Assembly (NCBI GenBank): GCA_913056375.1
Contig: CAJXNF010000171.1
Span: forward strand, 1-6,390
Length of the DNA stretch: 6,390 bases
Direction of reading: 5' to 3'
Origin: an uncultured Pseudomonadota bacterium
GTDB lineage: Bacteria > SAR324 > NAC60-12
Shown here piece by piece: positions 1-6,144 of the stretch; the stretch's first letter is position 1, and each line of letters starts with the position of its first letter. Both the position numbers and the translations under genes were made by a program. The notes under the pieces are model-generated. The model did not search any database and was not told the origin of the DNA. It saw only the letters and a program-made list of their open reading frames with translations.

Positions 1-11
1 ACTCCTCAACA

Positions 12-114
12 AAGGAAATTCACTTATAAGGAAAAAATTCTCTCGCATTACGTTCCTCTCTACTTCTTGGCCTTGCTGCTCTTATAAGGAAATTCGCTTA
101 TAAGGACAAAATTG
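12..114 (+). repeat. Direct repeats built on CTTATAAGGA
   Basis: The 10-mer CTTATAAGGA occurs in direct orientation at 23-32, 81-90 and 97-106. Its core CTTATAAG is itself a perfect palindrome. Around the first and third copies the match extends to a 29-base unit (12-40 and 86-114) differing at only three positions, and both units begin with AAGGAAATTC. The second and third copies start 16 bases apart. The role is unknown: a protein-binding cluster or fragments of an intergenic repeat family are both possible. The cluster may continue off the left edge. Confidence 0.6.
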
Positions 115-142
115 TTAGCGCAAACTTGATTCCTTATAAGAG
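79..142. repeat. 13-base perfect inverted repeat of the CTTATAAGGA element
   Basis: CTCTTATAAGGAA at 79-91 is matched by its exact reverse complement at 130-142. The 38 bases between the arms include another direct copy of the core 10-mer (97-106), which can pair equally with 131-140. The DNA or its transcript could therefore form alternative stem-loops. No run of T follows the right arm, so it does not look like an intrinsic terminator. It could be a regulator-binding cluster or part of a small palindromic repeat element. Confidence 0.5.
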
Positions 143-278
143 AGGTCTCACTGTATCTGTATAGGTGATCAAAACTAATACTTTGCTTGATGTTTTCATT
201 GTTTCTTTGTTAAGCATATTTCAGCAATATTGTGTTATGTTTACAGGTCAGTGAAAGCATTAGAATGGAATACAGATA

Positions 279-301
279 TATACGTATACATTTGTATACA
301 A
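279..301. repeat. Two adjacent GTATAC palindromes
   Basis: TATACGTATA (279-288) and TTGTATACAA (292-301) are each perfect 10-base palindromes. They share the direct repeat GTATACA at 284-290 and 294-300, spaced exactly 10 bases, about one helical turn. Such spacing is seen in tandem protein-binding sites, but AT-rich DNA produces short palindromes easily and no adjacent gene is visible to be controlled. Confidence 0.3.
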
Positions 302-857
302 GTATGGACGTGTCACCTCAGAGCGTCGACTTTCTCAAGGCGTCTAGCATGCATGTCAAAGCAGAAACTTATGAGCAATAAACATATGCTATCAGCATTT
401 TTTTCTTCTCCAGACTTTTAAAATGACTTCTACTAATGTCACTCTAAGTAAAAAAGTACAACTAATCTTCAAATTAAATTCGATTGGGCATTGGGTAAAA
501 TGAATAAACAATACTATATACATTTACATGCTTGGGTTTATCAATGATCAATAATTGCTATCGACATTGAGTGTAAAGATCTATTCTGCTAAGAGATAAT
601 TTCAATACAATGGGATTACTGTAATTTATCATCATCAGAATTCGAACAAACTTTTAATAGATCAAACAATGAAATAGAGGAGGAGAAACAAAAGGCTAAA
701 TTTTAGGTACAAATCGTCATTTTTATTCCAAAAGCAGTTTTTTTTCGTGCCATTAAGTTGTGTCGTTGTGTAAATCGGATAAGCACATTCGGGTATTTTG
801 ATTGGATATTGAATTTCAATCGCCATCTTCAATTACATCATCATAATCGTGAATAAC

Positions 858-871
858 TGATTACGTAATCA
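858..871. promoter_or_regulatory. 14-base perfect palindrome, possible operator
   Basis: TGATTACGTAATCA is identical to its reverse complement over all 14 bases. It has the form of a dimer binding site. No gene start lies nearby: the closest coding sequence is the 3' end of the truncated kinase about 130 bases to the right. About 0.4 such palindromes would be expected by chance in a window of this length, so the assignment as an operator is weak. Confidence 0.25.
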
Positions 872-1002
872 TCAATGAACTGTCAATAACGATGAAGTCA
901 TGGAAAAACTCGAACTTTCAGGTAGTCCAGCTCCCAAAAAGTTGAAACGGGGAGGATTTTCTTCCATTCTTCTCCTGGTAGTTTTTTCTGGTATTTCCAT
1001 TT

Positions 1003-1800
1003 TCACTCGCTCTTCACTTTGAGCAGGGGACTGATTGAGGATTCCACATTTTCCTCGACAACTTTCCCAGTCATGTCGAAAGCAGGGATGTGTTCGTCCA
1101 AGTCATCATTGAGCACATAGCAACCCTTCTCGCCCAAGGTGATTAAGGCGGTGCCAACACCCATCTCACGTAATTTCAAAGCCGCTTTTCTAGCATCATT
1201 GGCATCATTCACCTGAATACCCGTGAACGATGAGGCCTCTGTTTCATTGGGAGTTGCATAATCTGCGAGAGCAAAGATTTCTAAAGGGACTTCCGTAGCG
1301 GGTGCTGGGTTGAGAATGGTTGGAATTCCATGAGCTTTGGCAATCTCCAATCCTCGTTTTACAGCAGGTGAAGAGACCTCAAAGTTAGTCATGAAGACCG
1401 ATGCCTCAGCGATTCTCGAGGTCGCTTGCTCCACATGCTCTGGGCCAAGTAATCCAGCAGCCCCGATCACGACAATGATCGCATTATTACCGGTCACATC
1501 ATCAATGATAATATCCGCAGCTCCCGTGTCCTGTTCTTTGGTACGGAAAACGTAATCGGTGTTGACTCCCTCATTGGAATACAAATCAAGAGCGATATTT
1601 GCGAAGGCATCTTCACCCAGCATTGCAATGAAGCTCACTTCTGCCCCGGCTCTTTTGGCAGCTACCGCCTGATTAGATCCCTTCCCACCAGGTCCAAGTT
1701 TAAATAGAGGACCAATCACTGTTTCGCCCATCACGGGCATTCTTGGTGTCCGGAAAGCGAGATCAGCAACGAAAATACCTAAAATTACGACTGGCTTCAT
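1003..1800 (-). CDS. Ribokinase-type PfkB sugar kinase, C-terminally truncated (probably inactive)
   Basis: The 265-residue product is a ribokinase-like member of the PfkB family, whose members transfer phosphate from ATP to a sugar hydroxyl in the cytoplasm. Visible family features in order are the N-terminal strand VVILGIFVADLAF (4-16), the sugar-binding PGGKGSNQA motif (37-45), LNPAPA (163-168), PNETEA (184-189) and TLGEKG (221-226). Similarity stops after GKVVE near residue 249. The last 16 residues are unlike the family, and the second PfkB signature with GAGD, which holds the anion hole and catalytic aspartate, is absent. It is not found in the other frames just downstream either. Intact ribokinases have about 300-310 residues, so some 45-60 are missing. 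The rest of the frame is undamaged, suggesting a recent event. ATG at 1800 follows GAGAG by six bases. It is the last gene of the minus-strand group, 28 bases after the mutarotase gene. Best read as a decaying pseudogene, although expression is possible. Confidence 0.85.
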   Translation of the reverse strand: MKPVVILGIFVADLAFRTPRMPVMGETVIGPLFKLGPGGKGSNQAVAAKRAGAEVSFIAMLGEDAFANIALDLYSNEGVNTDYVFRTKEQDTGAADIIIDDVTGNNAIIVVIGAAGLLGPEHVEQATSRIAEASVFMTNFEVSSPAVKRGLEIAKAHGIPTILNPAPATEVPLEIFALADYATPNETEASSFTGIQVNDANDARKAALKLREMGVGTALITLGEKGCYVLNDDLDEHIPAFDMTGKVVEENVESSISPLLKVKSE

Positions 1801-1828
1801 AGATTGCTCTCGAGCTTTTTGAAAATTG

Positions 1829-2293
1829 TCAGACTACGTTTCCGTCTGGATCCAAGACACCTTTTACCAAGACAAAGCACCCATAGGGTCTCCTCTCATT
1901 TCCAGCACAAACAACGGCGTACGCATTGCGTGCTCTCTCGTAAAAGGCAAAGCGTTCAATCGAACCCATTTTCCACTGATCGCCTGAAGTCTCTTTTACG
2001 ACTCGTTGCATATCCGTGTGACAAGGGACTAACTCATCTGGATTCCCAACGACTTCCATTCTCAACACGGCATGCTCGACAAAGCTATCCAGTGGGAACA
2101 CGGAGAGAATCGCCCCAGCTGCCTCAGGGATATCAACCCCGTTCATGTTGATCAACTCACCGGTGACAGTATGTGCAGCTACGGAGGCAGATGGGAAATT
2201 GCAGTCAGCCAAGATCAATTCATCCCCGTGACCCATAGAACGGAGAATGTAAAGCAGATCAGCACTTAGCAATGGATGAATGTTTTTGAGCAT
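1829..2293 (-). CDS. fucU: RbsD/FucU family sugar mutarotase, FucU type
   Basis: The 154-residue protein belongs to the RbsD/FucU family of cytoplasmic mutarotases, which interconvert sugar anomers or ring forms to feed an isomerase or kinase. It matches FucU better than RbsD: it starts MLKNIHPLLS, has MGHGDELILAD (20-30) with the conserved catalytic-type His22 and Asp30, and carries FAFYERA (115-121) and RRPYGCFVLVKGV (134-146) with a conserved Tyr137. E. coli FucU has about 140 residues, so this copy is full length and slightly long. ATG at 2293 has a strong ribosome binding site. The gene lies between two ribokinase-type genes and about 68 AT-rich bases after the intact one, so an additional promoter in that gap is possible but not shown. 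No fucose isomerase or fuculose kinase is present in the window, so the substrate may be another sugar; the FucU name marks family, not proven fucose specificity. Confidence 0.9.
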   Translation of the reverse strand: MLKNIHPLLSADLLYILRSMGHGDELILADCNFPSASVAAHTVTGELINMNGVDIPEAAGAILSVFPLDSFVEHAVLRMEVVGNPDELVPCHTDMQRVVKETSGDQWKMGSIERFAFYERARNAYAVVCAGNERRPYGCFVLVKGVLDPDGNVV

Positions 2294-2297
2294 GTTG

Positions 2298-2304
2298 CCT
2301 CCCC
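2298..2304 (-). promoter_or_regulatory. Ribosome binding site of the mutarotase gene
   Basis: On the minus strand GGGGAGG is followed by four bases (CAAC) and then the ATG at 2293. This strong Shine-Dalgarno match fixes the start. Its four-base spacing is the same as that before the proposed CTG start of the upstream kinase. Confidence 0.6.
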
Positions 2305-2361
2305 AAATAATTTTTTAAGCAATTCAATTAGAAAATACAGATTTAGATCATATTTTTTCAA

Positions 2362-3273
2362 TCAAGCCAATCCCCAATTTTTGAATTCTTCTTGTCGCAC
2401 ATAAGAAACCTGCGCTCCTGAACGCTGGACACTGGCGGCCGCGGCTCGATTTGCTTGCTCTGCTGCTTGCCGCAGATTTTGATGTCTTACCCATTCGGCA
2501 GCCAACACCCCCACAAAAGCATCTCCGGCACCAAGGGTACTCACGACCGGTACTTTATAGGCTTGAAGGTGATCGATCCCCTCTGCATTGCACAATAAGA
2601 CACCCTTTTCTCCCAGGGTGATTAAGACATTTTGACAATGTTTGTGAAGCTGCTGTGCTGCTATTTCTGCGTCTTGAGGATTTTGGATTTCAAGGCCAGT
2701 CAAGGCAGAGGCTTCCACTTCATTGACTACTAGCATGTTGATCCAATCCCACCATGACTTAGGAATTTTGGCAGCAGGTGCAGCATTTAAAAGGACAGGC
2801 ACGTCAAAACTGAGAGCCATTCTTCCAATAGCATCAACTGTTTCAAATGGGATCTCTAGTTGCTGAACCACCAAGCCAATGTCCTTCCAGAAAGTGGGAT
2901 CTGGTTTAAGAAAATCAGACGTAACATATTCGTTTGCCCTCGAAATCACAACGGCCTGGTAGCGACCAGACTGGTCAACAAAATCAAGTGCTAGGCCTGA
3001 TCCGATAGGGTGAGTTTGCAGAAGATCCAAATTCACTCCTGCACTAAGCATGGCCTCCCGCAAAATGGTTCCTGCCTCATCTTCACCGAGACAACCAACG
3101 AATTGGGTCTGTGTGCCCCACAAAGAGGCGGCAACTGCTTGATTGGAACCCTTACCACCAGGATGCTCTTCATATCTTTGCCCCATGATTGTTGCTCCAA
3201 CAGCCGGTAACTGATCAACGTAGACCATCCTGTCCAAGTTAGCGGCACCAACAACCAAAACTCGTTTTTTCAG
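2362..3273 (-). CDS. Ribokinase-type PfkB sugar kinase, intact
   Basis: An intact PfkB-family carbohydrate kinase of the ribokinase branch, expected to phosphorylate a sugar with ATP in the cytoplasm. Counting from the proposed CTG start (303 residues), it shows the N-terminal strand RVLVVGAANLD (4-14), PGGKGSNQA (38-46), LNAAPA (162-167), VNEVEA (183-188), TLGEKG (219-224) and the catalytic GAGDAF motif (248-253, Asp251). The only usual start codon in the frame is TTG at 3258, which would cut into the first beta strand and lies 19 bases from the Shine-Dalgarno sequence. CTG at 3273 has GGAGG four bases upstream and overlaps the preceding gene's stop as CTGA, so I prefer it; with TTG the gene is 2362-3258 and 298 residues. 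The overlap implies translational coupling with the isomerase-like gene. Substrate unknown: ribose, a ketopentose or a ketohexose are all possible. It is a diverged paralogue of the truncated kinase downstream. Confidence 0.88.
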   Translation of the reverse strand: MKKRVLVVGAANLDRMVYVDQLPAVGATIMGQRYEEHPGGKGSNQAVAASLWGTQTQFVGCLGEDEAGTILREAMLSAGVNLDLLQTHPIGSGLALDFVDQSGRYQAVVISRANEYVTSDFLKPDPTFWKDIGLVVQQLEIPFETVDAIGRMALSFDVPVLLNAAPAAKIPKSWWDWINMLVVNEVEASALTGLEIQNPQDAEIAAQQLHKHCQNVLITLGEKGVLLCNAEGIDHLQAYKVPVVSTLGAGDAFVGVLAAEWVRHQNLRQAAEQANRAAAASVQRSGAQVSYVRQEEFKNWGLA

Positions 3274-4232
3274 AGTTCCTCCATTGCTTCGAAAGTTTTC
3301 AAAATGTCATGATCTGATTGCCAGTTCCCCAATCCTTTAGCTTCTAGATCAGCGGCCTGATTCCACCAACGAGTGCAACGTCGAATGTTGGCTTCTGCCT
3401 CACGAACGGGATCTTCATTGATTGGAAAGGTGTCAAAGTACAGGTGCCCATCATATTGAGTACGTTGGAGCCAGAGGAGGCATTCCAGGGTTTGTTGTGG
3501 ATGAACAGAACCAAGCAGCATCCCGTCTTCGCAGCCTGGACGGACAAAACCATCGTTGAGTTGCATGCCCCAGAGTTTCTTGTGCTTCCCAACCAGCGCC
3601 ACAGACTGAGCAGGGTTTTCCCCCGCCATCAGGCAGTGACCAAAATCTAGGGTAAGCCCCATGTTCTCACGGTCAACCTCTAGTACCATCAACAATCCAG
3701 CCCCTGTGGTGTTCTGTATAAAGTAACGGCGCGGCTCTGTTGGTTTCGGTTCCAAGGAAACTCTAAGCTCAGGAAAGAAATCACAGACTTCGCGGAAACC
3801 CTGAACAACGTACTGCCAAAGTTCATTGTAATTTACCTGGAGAGGGTAGTCGTAGCCGTCATAGGCCGGCCAGACAATCAATTCTTTTGCACCGAGCTCC
3901 CTTGCCCACTGACCGGCATTCAGAGTCAGCTGGATTGCTTCACGTCGAAGTGCTGCAGCTGGATTCGTGAAAGCGCCCAAGCTGAAATGCTTCGGATATC
4001 GTAGACAAACTGCTCCAGTCGATAATCCTGCTTCAGTGAGAGCGATCTTGATTTCAGAGAGTGAATAGCCTTCCAAGTGTTCAGGGTAATTAAAATCAAC
4101 AAGATCAAGCCCACTAATTGTGCCCTGTCGATGTATCCAACCAATGAGATCTTCTCGGCCTTTCCAAAGTTCGGGCTTTGATTTCATAGAATTGAGACGG
4201 GAGGCAAATGCTGGTGGGAGAACTGATGACAT
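3270..4232 (-). CDS. Xylose-isomerase-like TIM-barrel sugar isomerase/epimerase
   Basis: The 320-residue protein belongs to the xylose isomerase-like TIM-barrel superfamily, metal-dependent enzymes that mostly isomerise or epimerise sugars. Several segments line up with classical xylose isomerase: VWPAYDGYDYP (120-130) at the place of its active-site tryptophan loop; LEPKPTEPRR (160-169), matching the EPKPNEP motif with metal ligand Glu and catalytic Lys (here Glu161 and Lys163); LDFGHCLMAGENPAQ (195-209) with Asp196 and His199 at metal-ligand positions; QLNDG (224-228) with Asp227; an acidic ED pair (235-236); and YFDTFP (265-270) with Asp267. It is shorter than classical XylA (about 390-440 residues) and I cannot place the His-Asp pair of XylA's N-terminal half. 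Aldose-ketose isomerisation is thus likely, substrate unknown; a 3-epimerase is the main alternative. ATG at 4232 has no clear ribosome binding site; Met16 (4187) is an alternative start. First gene of the minus-strand group. Confidence 0.85.
   Translation of the reverse strand: MSSVLPPAFASRLNSMKSKPELWKGREDLIGWIHRQGTISGLDLVDFNYPEHLEGYSLSEIKIALTEAGLSTGAVCLRYPKHFSLGAFTNPAAALRREAIQLTLNAGQWARELGAKELIVWPAYDGYDYPLQVNYNELWQYVVQGFREVCDFFPELRVSLEPKPTEPRRYFIQNTTGAGLLMVLEVDRENMGLTLDFGHCLMAGENPAQSVALVGKHKKLWGMQLNDGFVRPGCEDGMLLGSVHPQQTLECLLWLQRTQYDGHLYFDTFPINEDPVREAEANIRRCTRWWNQAADLEAKGLGNWQSDHDILKTFEAMEEL
3278..3282 (-). promoter_or_regulatory. Ribosome binding site that supports a CTG start
   Basis: GGAGG on the minus strand lies inside the last codons of the isomerase-like gene, four bases before CTG (3273-3271), whose last two bases and next base form its stop TGA. 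No ATG, GTG or TTG lies at a suitable distance. The site therefore favours CTG over the more distant TTG at 3258. Confidence 0.5.
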
Positions 4233-4283
4233 GGTAGATGGATTTTGAAGATTAGTTAAAATTTAAGAATTACAGATATCAAA

Positions 4284-4312
4284 AATACAAATTATCCAAT
4301 AAGTGGGTTCAA
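4284..4312 (-). promoter_or_regulatory. Possible promoter of the sugar-catabolic operon
   Basis: On the minus strand TTGAAC (4312-4307) and TGTATT (4289-4284) are separated by 17 bases; each agrees with the sigma-70 consensus at four of six positions. Transcription would start about 45 bases before the isomerase-like gene. In AT-rich DNA such matches are common, so this is a candidate only. Confidence 0.25.
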
Positions 4313-4552
4313 TGAACTGAAACAAGCCTTTTCAAAACCGCTCTAAGTGTTTTACAGACCTGTCTTAGGCTAAAGCTATGATAGTAAAGATACCTAATTC
4401 CATGGGCAAGCAGGTTGAAACTTGAAATTCTCATTAGAGAAGAGTTTTGTAATAGCTCTTGTTTATTCGTCAAAGCATCGCGGATAGCAAGTTTTGTTGG
4501 AGTTTGGTAGTTTGAGAAAGTTTCTACCGAGCTTGCCAGATAATCCCCATAC

Positions 4553-4558
4553 GAGAGG
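4553..4558 (+). promoter_or_regulatory. Ribosome binding site of the TRAP binding-protein gene
   Basis: GAGAGG lies six bases before the ATG at 4565, which begins a typical signal peptide. This fixes the start of the gene. Confidence 0.55.
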
Positions 4559-4564
4559 TTCGCC

Positions 4565-5605
4565 ATGAAACGACTGTTGCCAATTTTGATTGCTTCTATT
4601 TTTAGTGCATCTGCACTCCTCGTGGCTGGTTCGGTTCAAGCCGCGGATTTCACTCTCAAGCTGCACCATTTATTAGGTCCAAAAGCTCCAGCGCAGACGC
4701 AAATGCTGGAACCATGGGTAAAGAAGGTGGAAGAGTTGTCAAAAGGAAGAGTCAAAATTGATATCTACCCCGCAATGTCCTTGGGAGGCAAGCCGCCTCA
4801 ATTGGTTCGACAAGTCCGGGATGGTGTGGTTGATCTGATCTGGACAGTCAATGGGTACACACCGGGCTTGTTCCCACGTACAGAGGTCTTTGAACTACCT
4901 TTCATCCATACGAATGATCCTGTGGCCACCAATCTTGCCATGCGTGAGATGTTTGAGGATTACCTTGCGGAAGAATACCGCGGTATGAAAGTGATGTTTC
5001 TGCATGTCCACCAAGGGCAGGCGATCCATATGGTTGACAAGGTAATCCGCAAGCCCAGTGACTTTCAGGGCACCAAGATGCGTATCCCCACCAGAACAGG
5101 TGCCTGGGTTTTAGAAGCAATGGGAGCGGCGCCAGTCTCCATGCCAGTACCAGACTTTCCACAGGCTCTCTCCAAGAAAGTGGTGGATGGAGGCTTGATT
5201 CCCTGGGAAATCATTCCACCGTTGAAGCTCCAAGATATGACGAAGTACCAGATTGAGGGTGAGAATATGACCCGCTTTGGTACAACGACCTTCCAGGTGT
5301 CCATGAATCAAGGGACATGGGATAAGTTGCCCAAAGATCTTCAGGACGTTTTCCTGCAAGCCTCCAACGAAGCTTGGGTCAGAGAAGTTGGCGAAGTGTG
5401 GCACCGTACTGACCTGTTTGGCATCGGTGTGGCGACCAAAGCAGGGAATGAGCACATCACATTGAGTGCTGCAGAAACTGCTGAGTTCAAGAAAGCGCTG
5501 GAGCCTGTTGTCGATCGCTGGGTCAAAGAAGTCAGTGATTCTGGTATCGACGGTAAGAGTCTTGTCAGCAAGGCCCGAGAACTGGTCGCCAAGTATTCCA
5601 AGTGA
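4565..5605 (+). CDS. dctP: TRAP transporter periplasmic substrate-binding protein, DctP family
   Basis: A 346-residue periplasmic receptor of a tripartite ATP-independent periplasmic (TRAP) transporter. It captures the substrate and delivers it to the DctQ/DctM membrane complex, which is powered by an ion gradient. The first 26 residues are a Sec signal peptide: basic MKR, a hydrophobic core, and cleavage predicted after VQA (24-26). DctP-family hallmarks are RQVRDGVVDL (82-91), the region around FPRTEVFELPF (103-113), and KMRIPTR (171-177), whose Arg173 corresponds to the arginine that pairs with a substrate carboxylate in studied members, then MPVPDFPQAL (193-202) and DGGLIPWE (208-215). 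The length is normal for the family. It opens the plus-strand operon, opposite sugar-catabolic genes, so the ligand may be a sugar acid or sugar rather than a C4-dicarboxylate. The conserved arginine favours a carboxylate-bearing ligand, which is in some tension with a mutarotase-kinase pathway. The dctP symbol denotes family only. Confidence 0.93.
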   Translation: MKRLLPILIASIFSASALLVAGSVQAADFTLKLHHLLGPKAPAQTQMLEPWVKKVEELSKGRVKIDIYPAMSLGGKPPQLVRQVRDGVVDLIWTVNGYTPGLFPRTEVFELPFIHTNDPVATNLAMREMFEDYLAEEYRGMKVMFLHVHQGQAIHMVDKVIRKPSDFQGTKMRIPTRTGAWVLEAMGAAPVSMPVPDFPQALSKKVVDGGLIPWEIIPPLKLQDMTKYQIEGENMTRFGTTTFQVSMNQGTWDKLPKDLQDVFLQASNEAWVREVGEVWHRTDLFGIGVATKAGNEHITLSAAETAEFKKALEPVVDRWVKEVSDSGIDGKSLVSKARELVAKYSK

Positions 5606-5642
5606 CGGCTCAGATTTCTGAAGATTTTCCAGGGCTTCCAAG

Positions 5643-6134
5643 ATGGTAAAATGGGCCTCGAAACTGATTGTGGGTTGGGCCCTGTTTGGAGGTGTGATTT
5701 TGTTGCTGCTGGTGATAATGACCACCTACAGTGCAGCAGCGGGTTTCTTGATTGCCACTCCCTTTCCTGGGGATTTTGAACTCACTGAAATGGGAGTGGC
5801 AGTCGCTTCCTTTGCGTTCCTTCCTTACTGCCAACTGACCTTCGCAAATGTTTCTGCGGATGTCTTCACGGCTAAAATGAAACCTGCAAAAGTTCGATTT
5901 TTAAGCCGAGTTGGCTCTTTGGTGGCCGCAGCCTTCAGCATTCTGTTGATCTGGCGAATGTACGAAGGATTGCTGGATTACCAGATGTACCTAGAGACTA
6001 CGACAATCTTACAGGTACCGATCTGGTATGCGTTTGTCCCTTCAATTTTCTCTCTTCTTCTTCTCCTGTTGGCCGCTCTCATCACGTTTATTCATCCGGA
6101 TGGAGTACCCGAACCATCTTTAATCCCCCAGTAA
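5643..6134 (+). CDS. dctQ: TRAP transporter small membrane subunit, DctQ family
   Basis: A 163-residue inner-membrane protein with four likely membrane helices, near residues 7-29, 48-66, 86-106 and 124-150, the architecture of the small TRAP subunit that packs against the large DctM subunit. The segment GDFELTEMGVAVASFAFLPYCQ region (43-64), an acidic turn leading into helix 2, and the VPIWYAF entry to helix 4 (125-131) are typical of DctQ proteins. ATG at 5643 is the only usual start in the frame after a stop at 5619; its ribosome binding site is weak (AGGG at 5631). It lies 37 bases after the binding-protein gene and 10 before the large-subunit gene, with no terminator visible in either gap, so all three are probably cotranscribed. 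Confidence 0.88.
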   Translation: MVKWASKLIVGWALFGGVILLLLVIMTTYSAAAGFLIATPFPGDFELTEMGVAVASFAFLPYCQLTFANVSADVFTAKMKPAKVRFLSRVGSLVAAAFSILLIWRMYEGLLDYQMYLETTTILQVPIWYAFVPSIFSLLLLLLAALITFIHPDGVPEPSLIPQ

Positions 6135-6144
6135 CGCCTCAACC

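Larger units (their letters stand above)
1..1002. other. AT-rich region without a recognisable gene
   Basis: About 1 kb with no credible coding region. The longest open frame here, at 230-421 on the plus strand (63 residues), has no recognisable motif and no convincing ribosome binding site. The DNA is clearly richer in A and T than the operon to its right: counting by eye, bases 541-600 hold 18 G/C out of 60, against 30 of 60 at 1681-1740. What it does contain is a CTTATAAGGA repeat cluster (23-142), tandem GTATACA elements (279-301) and a 14-base palindrome (858-871), listed separately. It directly adjoins the broken end of a kinase gene, so it may be inserted or rearranged DNA, or a long non-coding intergenic region. 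No transposase remnant or RNA gene could be recognised. Confidence 0.6.
4233..4564. other. Divergent intergenic region between catabolic and TRAP operons
   Basis: These 332 bases must hold the promoters of both operons. I see a possible minus-strand promoter (4284-4312), a nested dyad CTAAG...ACAGACCTGT-CTTAG (4343-4368) and a short dyad TTCTC-ATTA-GAGAA (4428-4441). Two TTGAAA hexamers at 4415 and 4422 could be -35 elements for the plus strand, but no good -10 follows at the usual distance. An 85-codon minus-strand open frame spans most of it (4309-4566), without a ribosome binding site or a recognisable motif, so I do not call it a gene. No regulator gene is present in the window. Confidence 0.6.

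Noticed and set aside
230..421. 63-codon plus-strand open frame in the AT-rich region
   Set aside because: No recognisable motif, no convincing ribosome binding site, and it spans the GTATAC palindromes; a chance frame is more likely.
675..687. GAGGAGGAG purine run resembling a ribosome binding site
   Set aside because: No start codon at a suitable distance and the following sequence soon reaches stops.
738..745. Run of eight T as an intrinsic terminator
   Set aside because: No GC-rich stem precedes it on the plus strand and no gene ends nearby.
1003..1060. Group II intron or simple frameshift as the cause of the kinase truncation
   Set aside because: No intron-like 5' boundary is seen after the last conserved codon, and I did not find the missing motif in the other reading frames nearby.
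1804..2151. 115-codon plus-strand open frame
   Set aside because: Antisense shadow of the mutarotase gene, rich in Arg, Ser and His, with no recognisable domain.
873..4320. Shared 11-mer TCAATGAACTG near 873 and 4310
   Set aside because: Several 11-base matches are expected by chance in a window of this size, and the flanks do not match.
4309..4566. 85-codon minus-strand open frame filling the divergent intergenic region
   Set aside because: No ribosome binding site, no motif, and its start codon overlaps the start of the TRAP binding-protein gene; considered as a small regulator but not supported.
5111..5725. 204-codon minus-strand open frame opposite the TRAP genes
   Set aside because: Lies antisense across the well-supported DctP gene and into DctQ; no family features in its translation.
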